Shown here piece after piece: positions 1 through 10,900 of a DNA stretch of 64,000 nt. The translations under genes and the position numbers were made by a program. Every line of letters starts with the position of its first letter. The first letter of the stretch is position 1. Origin of the DNA: Haliclystus octoradiatus (lineage: Eukaryota > Cnidaria > Staurozoa > Stauromedusae > Haliclystidae); NCBI GenBank assembly GCA_916610825.1, contig OU744449.1:3112001-3176000 (forward strand), in the 5' to 3' direction. The notes below the pieces were generated by a model, which made no database searches, was not told where the DNA came from, and saw only the letters and a program-made list of their open reading frames with translations.

Positions 1-3000
1 GGCCCAGAGGAAGAGGAAGAAGCACCCCCAGCACCAGATTCATCCAATCCATTCTATCAAGTTTACCGTTATTACTCAAGCGACAAAAAGAAGGCACCAT
101 CAACAAAAGATGTTGCTGATTACGAGAAGGAATTCATCAAGTTCAGTGACAAGGTTAAAGACAAATACAATAAATTAGCAACACCTGACGGTTCTATCAA
201 TTACCCAGCAAGAACATGCCGTGATTTGATTGGCTATAATCCTAAATTAACCAGTGGTAAGTAGTAATACAGTCGAACTTGCTTAATATCCCCATATCCC
301 CCTCTTGTACAGATGAAAAGTGGGATATTAAGCTAGGTAGGATTTTGAGAGTTTGTATGGAGAATGGAAAATAGAAATCAGTTCTATGTGGGGATATTAA
401 ACAAGAGGGGATATTAACCGAGTTTGTCTGTAAAATATGTTTTCAGAATGTTTTTTATCAGAAACCCTTTCTGCCTAACACGAAGAATATATATGTTGGG
501 CAATAAATTATCAAATTTTTATCTAATGATTGATGAGTGGCATGGTAATTAATCTACTATATAAATGTTGATGTATGTCTGTTTGTATCTACTGTATTCA
601 AGATTCACGCTTCTCATGGTAAACGTATCAAATCCATACTTTCCGTGGGGTATTTTTTTGCGGCAACCTATGTCATGTTTTATGTTCATATCTTTATATT
701 CCTTCAATTGACGGCCCAAAGCGTATTTTTCGTAGGATTTCTGTTGCGGCTCCACAGAAAGAACAAATTACATTCTCATGTTCGTCACGCAATATCTTTC
801 ACACCCCACTGTCCTATAGTTATATTGTTTATTTATGATTTGGGCTAACTTCTAGCAATTGAATTTTCTGTTTATTATTTTATTTTCAAATTTCACTCAA
901 CGGAGCGTGCTCACTTCTAGTTTATTATAAAATGTGTGATTTTTCTTTCTTGATGATTAGGCATGTATTGGATTGATCCAAACGGTGGTTGTCCATCAGA
1001 TGCTATCCAAGTCCATTGCAACGTCACTTATGAAACTGTTGAAACTTGTATCCACCCAACAAAAACAATGGTAATTATTTCATCATGTTTTTCATTATAG
1101 CACCACATTGGTTTAATTAATAAAATAATTTCCAAGAATGGAGCTTGCAATTCTTTGAAAGAATAAGACATGGAAACATGTATGCAGCGGGTGGAAAGTA
1201 GTTTGTTATTATTTGTGGACATTGCTGGAGTGACCCTTATAGACAGGTGGTTGCTGTTTAGAGTTGACCTGCATAACATGTTACATAACATAATCCAACA
1301 AAAGTATGAATCCTATATTCCGGAATGTTGAAGCAAATTCCGAAGAATTTTTGTTTTGATATTTTTAATAATTTATTGATCAAACATCAATAACAAAAAT
1401 CTAGAAAAAAAATGTTGTAATGCTTCTGGGATTCCAGAATTCTGAACTTTTGAAAATAATAGTTGATTAAGTCTTAACATTTTACACTAATCAACGCTAA
1501 TCAATTGGCTCTTTCTGCTTTCTGTTGCTGGTCGATGGATGCACTCAGCTAAACAATAACGCAACAACACCGCTAATGCAAACAAACCACTTCTATTACA
1601 TTTTGAGAACGTGAGGTGTTTTACAGACACACAATTATTTTTTAAAGTGTATATCCCGGATATTGGTAGACTTTAGATAGAGAAAAATTTCTATCAGTAC
1701 GTGTTCTTCTTGTATTTTTACTTTGCGCAAGCATTTCCCCCTCAAAAATGCAATCAAAGTTACGTTTTTGTGTCTCACTCTTTTTCCTCGAACAGGAACC
1801 CACTCATTTTCCACAAGAGAGTTTACACCGGAAAAAACATTTTACTTATTTGTCTCTAAATAAAAAACCGCCAAACCAAATGACAATCTGCTTTCGGAAT
1901 GAAATTTTCAACGCTCAGCTGATGATTTAGAGCTATATTTGATCAATATTCAAGATCCAGGTAAAGAGATATAAGCCTCTGAAGTCAAAAGTTTTTAGTT
2001 TTGGATTTTTCTCACTTGAGTGCTCACACGATTAGCACCTTTACGACGAAAATTCTTGAAAATTACCTCCATCTTCAATAAATATTGGGCTTTTATCGGT
2101 CCATAAGCAGTAGAGCTGCTGTGATATCTTTATTGATTGTACGCAATTTGCCATTATTATATTCATAAATAATGATATAATTTTGTTGTTGTAGACAATT
2201 CCTAAGAAAAACTGGAGTAAGAAAGTTAATACTGATGCACAGAAATGGTTCCATGAAGATCTTGAAATCATGAATGTAAGTTTGGTTTTCCCTTCGTATT
2301 CTAACTACGTTGCATTCCAAATTATCGAATTTAAAATTCATAGCTAATATGGATGTTTCTGCAACTTTGAGCTACACAACGCACTATCAATACACGTAAA
2401 AAAAATATTCAATGCTTGTTCGTTTGATGCTTAGCTGAAATGTTCGACGACTATGGTTATAGATAGTAGAAAAAATGAGAAGTTTAAATAATCGAATATG
2501 AATTTATTAAATTGGAAATTATTATTGTTTCTGGAGCTCTCAGTTAGGAGTTTCCAATTTTTCTTAGCCTGTGCACAGAAATTAGTACCATTGTAAATCA
2601 TGGACAATAGTTCAGATGTTACCGATTGCGCAATACAGGGACCTGTTAAGATCTGCTCCTCAATGCATTGGTGCTGGTCGCCCAAACAGGTGATCGCATA
2701 TAACGATATGTATATGTTATCAAATAGTTATAATAATGATAAATCATTTTTTTTCCATTTAGATCACATACAAAGCAGACCATTCACAATTGAAATATTT
2801 GACTTATTTAAGTCGTACAGCACGTCAAACAGTAACATATCATTGCTATCGATCCGTGGCTTGGTATGACGTACGTACTGGTAATTACAAAAACAGTATG
2901 AAATTCCGTGGTATGAATGATCAGGAATTCGCTCATAATATCCCAAAACATCGATTTGTTCCCATGGTAACACGTGACGATTGTGCTAAACATAAGCAAG

Positions 3001-3134
3001 AATGGAGACAAACTGTTTTCAATTTCGAAACCTATAAATTTGTCAGACTTCCAATTTTAGATTTTGCTGCCACGGATATTAATGATGTTCAAAGTAAATT
3101 TGGTTTGGAAATTGGACCTGTATGTTATTCATAA
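1..3134 (+). CDS. Fibrillar collagen, C-propeptide end (partial, 5' exons outside window)
   Basis: Four exons read in one frame: 1-256, 961-1070, 2195-2275 and 2763-3134, with stop TAA at 3132-3134. Splice borders are canonical (gtaagt at 257, ag at 959-960, gtaatt at 1071, ag at 2193-2194, gtaagt at 2276, ag at 2761-2762). The product is the fibrillar collagen C-terminal (COLFI/NC1) domain: ARTCRDL, then [17 protein letters not shown] (the calcium-loop region), [23 protein letters not shown] and the terminal GPVCYS. In this family the domain selects and trimerises chains in the ER and is cleaved after secretion. Seven of the eight family cysteines are present; Cys2, shortly after TCRDL, is replaced in the stretch LIGYN. 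The helical Gly-X-Y part lies upstream of base 1. The collagen call is secure; the exact type is not. Confidence 0.93.
270..430. mobile_element. pogo/Tc1-like MITE in collagen intron
   Basis: A 161-bp element is bounded by CAGTCGAACTTGCTTAATAT and an inverted copy containing GGGATATTAACCGAGTTTGT-CTG. It is flanked on both sides by TA (268-269 and 431-432), the Tc1/mariner/pogo target duplication. A relative with the same ends lies at 54997-55182. It is non-coding. Confidence 0.7.
1288..1450. repeat. Degenerate copy of the CAGGGTCCGACAAAAGT MITE family
   Basis: Starts near 'tccaacaaaagtatgaatcc' and contains a central 'ttattgatcaaacatcaa' and a terminal 'ggattccagaattctgaac', matching copies at 9888-10062 and 50593-50765. 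The ends are worn and no target duplication is legible. It lies in a collagen intron. Confidence 0.4.
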
Positions 3135-4938
3135 GTTTATTAATTCATTATGGTTATTATTATATATTATAATATAGTATTTTCTTGTCATTTCTTTTTA
3201 CAAAGATTTTCTATCGTGATGTTGTTATTATTTTTATTATATAATATTATGTAGTTTTTATATTATTGACGATCTTATTTGTGAATATATAAATGTTAGT
3301 TTATTCTAATTTTTTTAGTTAAGAGAAGTATTATTTTGTAAACACTTTTTTGTAGATGTTTAATCTTCTTTATAAACGAAAAAAACGTTTATCCAATCTC
3401 CTAGAAATTGTTATTGTTATTAAAAAGAATTTGGATGAGACTAAGTTTGGATTACGTTTTATAGTTTTTAAATCCTCCTTTGCGATTGTGGGTGGCTCCT
3501 CGCTTACGTCTCACTTCCTAGAGGTGTCCTGCAATACATACAGTAATGAGGAAATAAAATGATAAAGTTTGAGAACAGCTGATACCGCATACATTTAGAT
3601 GAAAATACATTTAGGCATGAGACTTTATCATAGTTTGTAAGGATGGCATGAGACTTTATCTATTTTGGATCCTATCTCAACAATAGTTTGGACCCGGTTT
3701 TCAAAGTGGAGGATCAAAACACCTGTCATTTCTGTGTTCTGCCAATCTTAATGGATAAAACAGAAGTATACAGAGTCAGATTACTACTATTTCTTGAGAT
3801 GGGAATAAACAAGAAAAATACACTGAATGTTTTTTTTTTCATCAATTACTCAAATTCAATAAAATTAGTATAAAACTAAATATAAATTCAAATTAATGGT
3901 CATTAATCTACATTGGAATTGTATACAAACGCATTTAGATGTTGATATTATTACAACTCGATAAATGTATATTTCTTTATGGACCAGCAACAGCTAAAAT
4001 AGAAGAAATAGCATTGAAAATAGAAAATTGGTAAACAATTCTATTAGCAACAAGTCATTTGAGTTTTCTTAAATTTTTGGCTTCGTAAAAACTTTTGGTT
4101 ATTAGTATAATCATCTATAGAGTCGAAAATGATATAGATACATAGTTTTTGTTCATAAATAGTTGTCTAGAGAAACGAGGTTAGTGACATATGTTGTATA
4201 CTGTACGCATGCGCATAACGCATGCTTTAGAGTGAGAACATAATATGAAGAACATTCATTCATATCTTGTACGTTAGAATACGTAAGAAAGACGTATATC
4301 AAACTACAGCATTTACATCGTTGTTCTCTCTGTTGTCTCGAGTTACTCAGCTTCACAATTCACTTCCCAATTCATCAAGATGAAAGTCAATTTATTATGA
4401 GTTTTTATGGTCTCATAAGATATTGAATATGATATAAACGCAAATACAATCGGTAGAAGCGTTAATTATATCCTCATAATGGATGTCTAATTTCCCGATC
4501 TCTTCTAGAACCGATAAAAAGTTTAGTACCGTATGATATGATCACCTAAAACAAAATGGGGTGCATTTTAATATGCCTGATAATATGCACGCGGCCAGCA
4601 ACAGCAATTTATACAGGGACTACACCCCCCTGTCCATAGCTTATAAGGATATCAACCCTTATTAAAACATAGGGTATTCATGGGATAGGGTTTGTCTCTA
4701 TAATTTAATAATAATAATAATATTATAATAATATTAATAGGTGGATTGTTCCACACCAGCTCTTGATATAGTGATCAATGAAATTAATCAGAGCATTTAT
4801 ATAAATCGCCTGATGATCACCTTCTGGTGCGAAACTTGAAGTTGCGGAAATCCACAATGTTTCATTCTCTATAACTTATAAATGATGACAGAATAAGAAA
4901 TTTTATGTTCAAATACCGTAGTTCGATTATCAACGGTA
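3135..4938. other. Intergenic region between two convergent genes
   Basis: No exon is recognised here. It contains possible poly(A) signals for the collagen transcript (AATAAA at 3553-3558 and 3858-3863). It also contains a stretch at 4738-4850 that looks like an old dispersed repeat (ends 'ggtggatt' and 'aatccac'). Confidence 0.5.
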
Positions 4939-4992
4939 TCATCGAAGTAAAATAATAGACGTGCTAATAGCTGAAACAAGGAGAGGTGCTAA

Positions 4993-7900
4993 TTACTTAC
5001 CTTCAAGGTCTCGTAGTTCATTCTCAACTGTTAAAAAGAGAAATAAAATATTAGTGAGAATCGATCGATAGTCCCAGGACTGCAGCCGCAGGGAAAATTT
5101 TCCATCGCCGGGGATTTTTGATGAAATTTGACAGACAAATAAATGGAAATTCTAATAGCTATACTGATAATTGACACCCTCCGTTTCTATGGAGTGGCTT
5201 TACAATTGATCTGACGTCGTAGGAGTTCTGGTTTTCCTAAACGTATATATCATCTTAAGGTCTATTCGGTAATAAAATAAATATGATAAAAGTGTCTCGA
5301 TATGATATTAGCTGTAGGACCAGCTGCGGTGTAAAATATTATCTGAGCTTAGTGATGAATTATATGCCTCCTCAAGTCTAGCTGACCCTCTGTCCAAACT
5401 AGCTTCCGGTATATCTGATGTGTTTCTCTTTGAAAATATAATCAAGCTGATGGTTTGAAGAGGAGAGGAGGTTGAATGAAAGCGAGAATAGGGGTCATGA
5501 GAAAATCCAATAAGAAATGGGACTGGGTACGAAAGTTTCCTTAGCAGACTTCTTAGTGGAAATAATTATTTCTCGGTGTTCTTAACCCACCAGCTTTCAC
5601 GTTTGTGAATCGTCGAGGGTTTCCAGAAGTTCTGTTTTTCGAAGACCATTCATCATCGAGCATTGAAACTGTTTGTTTCACAATATTTAATAAATTGTCG
5701 AATACTTTGTTGCGGGTTCCTAGAAATCAAAACAAAGAAAAAGCTCTATCTATAAGTTAGTATAGATAAGAAACAGTGACAAGAAACAGTACTCCGAATA
5801 AAGGACTTATTCATCGATGAAAACATACACAATCGATCCTTTAATCGATTTCAGTACCAAAGCTACATACATTCTACGCTTTTCATAAAAATATGTAGCG
5901 TATTTTACATTATATTTTATAGTAGGTCATGTTTTTATTTGATAACAAAAATCAAAGACAACAGTAATCTTGAATGTGTTTTATTAGTAAAACTCAACGT
6001 TTCGGCTCACCTGTGACCATTTTTATATATTAACTTTTTACTCTATACCTTTCTGGAATGTAGGATCATTCGGGATTCCTATTATGATTTGTCTGCAACA
6101 TTTTGACAGGACATTTTCTGTTCAGTCAAGGCTCAGAAATATCAAATGTTCCAATAGTTGAAACCTCCTCCCCTGTGTGCAGCTGTACGCTATTAGATCA
6201 CCCCTCTTCTGCGTACGAACTGACAGCTTTGCAGTCCCTGCATTTTTACGAATTTAGTATTTCTTGTTCCCGAAAGCGTATCATTTTCACGGTTAATAAT
6301 GAATCTATGGTCTAACTTTTCTGCAATAAAATACGATTTAACCCTCAATAAATGATAATTATTCGTATTATAATCTTTCAAACAAAAGTGATACAGAGAC
6401 TGTGAGTGGGATGGGATCTGGGACAAACTCAGATTCCTATAAATGTTATGGTACAAGCGTGTGCGTAAACCATTTAAATTAGATTGATGAATACCTTATA
6501 GGCCTCATTTGTAAATGTTCTTTGTATACGGACTCGATGTTTGAGTCAACCTTAGATCTTGGTATTATAGTCAATATACAGTCCTACAATAATTGTGTTC
6601 CCTTAAGACCACACTTTTACAGAGACAATCAAGATGCGTACGTACTTTGATGATTGACACCCCTTCCCCTTGAATGTAGCAGCCTATAAGCTTTGGTTTA
6701 ACCCCTCTCCCCTCAATTTACTTTATGGATGGCCCCGGACCATCAAAACTTAGAAGAAAACCAGAAAAGAATCATTCAAATAAAACATTATTTAAAAGTT
6801 ATATAGTTTTCCAAATACATTTATACCTCATGAAAATCAAGAATGTGTACATCAAATTCTTCTTAGGGCTAAAAGACGGACCTCAAAGGTATGCGGAATA
6901 TATCGAGCTCCTAGCTATACCACCTGGTGTAACTAAGTATGTACCTGGTTTTTCTGTCTTTTTCAGTTCTTTTTTATCTTTTGCATCAAACATTTCTTCT
7001 TCGTCTCCAGAACCTTCATTTAAGACTTCTTTTTTAACCAATTCATTTGATTCACCAAGTGTGTCTTGATTTGATACGATTTCCTCATCAATATCATCCG
7101 TTTGAGATGTGGGTTTTGAATCTTTGAATTCTTCATCACCTGATCCATCACCTGATAATTCATCTTTTTTATTCATTTCCTTTTCAGTTTCAAGTACTTT
7201 TTTCAAAATGGAAACACTTTTTTCAATTGCAACAACTAAAGCATGATTAGAAGATTCTGCTGAAAATAGAAATAGATAATAACGATATTTACGTTGTGAA
7301 AAAAGATATAAAAAAATCAAAATAATAATGAAGAATAACTAAAAAAAGTTGAAAAAAAATTACTAAATAAAAAATGAAAATAAGAAATAAAAATAAAAAT
7401 AATTAACATGAGCATAAAACATAAACATAAATATAAAAAACAAAATAATAATAATAATAATGAAGAATAACTAAAAAAAAGATATAAATATAAATAGATG
7501 ATATAACAATATACTCAGCAAAAAATTACGAGTATTTCCCTTGATCTACAAGATTGCAAGATTAATTTTTATTTGATTGGTAAGGTTTATTTCTATTTTA
7601 ATTTATTATAAATGTCTATCGTTCAACTACCAGCGTTTTTGTATTTCAAATCATTTGAAAATTGTACATGAACAATCAGTTATTTCTCAAAACAAGACAT
7701 TTTGACTCAAAACAAGACATTATGACTCAAAACAAGACATTTTGACTCAAAACAAGATATTTTGACTCAAAACAAGACATTTTGACTCAAAACAAGACAT
7801 TTTGACTCAAAATAAGACATTATGACTCAAAACAAGACATTTTGACTCAAAACAAGTGAAATCGATTTTGAAACTAGCAAAATAATCTTGGAAATATCAA

Positions 7901-10900
7901 AATATTTCTCAGTAAGAACATTGAGCCAGACAAGTCCGATGTTAATTTAATAAAGTTGTTTAGAATGTTTTTTCAATATTTATACAAACTTAGTAATTAT
8001 ATAATGAAAAGAAAGAGTTGTGAAGAAGAAGGATATATATATATATTGCAGCACCGACATTTTTTTTTTTTAATGTACCCAACAGGATGAATTTTATTAC
8101 AATTAACAATAATTTATTATATTACATTTCATTACCTGGTATTTGTTCTCCCTTTTTAGTATCTTTCGATTCCAACTGTGTCGCTATCTCTTCGTGTATT
8201 GCTTTGATAGGGGCCATAGGTGTTACAGGAACAGCTGTCAACAATGAACCAATCAAAATCAACATCAGTAAGTAAGTATATTATGTTAAATATTTTCAAG
8301 TTTCTACAGCCTCGTAGTTTTGTATTCCATTACGAGATTATCTTAGCCAATATCTCGTAACCGATTTCATCATCATCATCTTCATTTATTCAGAAAACCT
8401 GATAAGCTACAAGCTTTTTTTCACAGGACTGATTGATTGATTGACTTAGACTGCCAGGATTAATATTTCGGATGACAGCCTTAATAGCTAGAAATTAGGT
8501 TTGAACGTTTAGAACACAAAACTGCTTCAATCATTACAATAAAAGTCAACCAATCTACCTCTGTTTTTGCAAGGATTACGATACAATTATAACGATGAAG
8601 GGATACGTTGTTATATAACACTTGTATTCAGAATTTAGCCGTATTATAATGAACTCCACTATAAAACGCATTGAAAGCCCACGCATATGCACATACAGTC
8701 TGCGTGCAGACATACTTTTTTCATGCATATATCATGTAAAATCTACACATTTTATAGCACATATTATGATATATCTTATGATCTGACCTAAAGTATCGAA
8801 GAAAAATGTATTCTACATTTATACAACAAACGTCACCCTACTGACGTTTTCTGTTGAATGCCAAAGATAATATTTTAGAAAAAGAGAGGTTAACAGGGTC
8901 AATATAGAACAATTTAATATAAAATTGTAAGCGATTGTAATACCGTACCTTGAGTTGTCTGTGGTGGTCGTCCTTCAGTTGGTTGTGGTCGTCGTTTGAC
9001 TTCTTTTTCTGATTTTGCAATAGCTGATAGTAATCGATCTTTATGTGATATCAAACGTTTTAAGTTACCTACATTTTTAATTATTGATTGTAATTCGTTA
9101 TTAATTGTTTCATCGATTCTTGTGGAAAGATGCGATGACGCTATTGAAGAAAAATAATAACAATGAATATTAAATTTGGGGATATTTCCCCCTGGAAAAA
9201 TCAGATTAAATTAAATGAAAATATACAGATTCCATTTGGCGAGTGAAAATCAAGAAATTCAGAGTCAATGTATGTATGTATGTATGTATGTATGTATGTA
9301 TGTATGTATGTATGTATGTATGTATGTATGTATGTATGCATGTATGTGTGTATGTATGTATGTATGTATGTATGTATGTATGTATGTATGTATGTATGTA
9401 TGTATGTATGTATGTATGTATGTATGTATGTATGTATGTATGTATGTATGTGTGTGTGTATGTATGTATGTATGTATGTATGTATGTATGTATGTATGTA
9501 TGTATGTATGTATGTATGTATGTATGTATGTATGTATGTATGTATGTATGTATGTATGTATGTATGTTACTATGTATGTATGTTATGTATTTATATAGAT
9601 GGCTCTGCACCATTAAAATTTTAACAACAATTTGAAAATTGAATCAATAAACGCCATACCGATAAGTAATACTTCGTGTTTATCTTCTCCTTCAATACTT
9701 TCAAGCTCATTCTGAATTTTGTCTACTGGTTTTTCCACGTTCACTTTCTCTTGATCTTTGTGTAAAACTTTTGAATCTGAAGTTTCAAAATTAAATTTAC
9801 TTGATTACAATTTAAGCACTTATACGTATTACATATGGGGCGATTATGATTTGAGGAGATCCCCATATATCAATGCTCTGTATATAACCAGGGTCCGATA
9901 AAAGGTTCAGCATTCTGAAATCCTAGAGTCATTTTAACATTTTGTTCTGAATTTTTTTGTTGATGTTTAACCAATAAATTAATAAAAATATCAATTTTCT
10001 TCTGAACTTGCTCTAACCTTCTGAAAACTAGGATTGCAGGATTTCTACTTTTGTTGGACCCTGTGTATATTTCATTTCAATGATTTTTAGTGCAAAAATT
10101 TCCTATCCTGCTTTAATCGTATTAATTCACGAGCAGCAACAAAATGAAAATAGTTCAATAGATGAAAATAGTATTACTTCAACATTTAATATCAAGCCTT
10201 TTATTTTATTAAAAGAGATAAAATAAACTACTCTTTGACATGAAACTCAGAGTAAAGTGATCTAGGATGTTTCATTTATCATTCTGTTAGTATAGAAACG
10301 TTTCGATTAATCTTTCAACTATCTTCAAGTACAAAATGAGCTTTACGAACAAAGTTTACATTCTGTAAAATTACACGGGCATTAATTCAACAAAGAGAGA
10401 ATGAAAAGAAAATAATTAAAATCATGTTTAGATAATCATCTTCAAAATAGTCATCAAAATGATTTTCATTCTTCTCATTATTTGTAAACCTTCTTTTTTA
10501 TAAATGTTTGTTGTTGTTGTAAGGCTGTATGTAAGTGGAGCCTGATGTTGTTTTCAGACTCCCTCTAATTGCCTGTCAAAGGTTCATATTGAAAAAATAT
10601 ATCCGGGGGGGGACTTCCATACATCGGCTGTACAGGGACGTGCCATTTTCAAGGGGTGCCTTTTCCAGATTCTTTTGAAATTTTACTGTGTCAATTTAGA
10701 GATCTTTTATAGAACTTTAGAAATTTCCTTTGTTTTGCTCGTAAAAGCATGAAATTTTAGGGTCTTCATTCTCATTTGTGTGAAATTTTATTTACGGTTT
10801 TCCTCTATTTTTGAAAATGCCGGGCACACCTCCGCCAAAAATTATCGGAAGAACCCCCCTCCCCCCAGGTATCTGGTTTATCATATCATTGAAGTGTTTA

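Noticed and set aside
2041..2685. Minus-strand frames across collagen introns
   Set aside because: Shadows in introns and exons of the collagen gene; no splice logic on that strand.
8136..8265. ATG at 8265 followed by LILIGSLLTAVPVTPM, looking like an independent signal peptide
   Set aside because: The acceptor 'ttgttgacag' inside it gives a phase-1 exon (8234-8136) that fits the neighbouring exons; the upstream ATG is intron sequence.
9206..9635. Several 118-135-codon open frames
   Set aside because: Translations of a pure tetranucleotide repeat.
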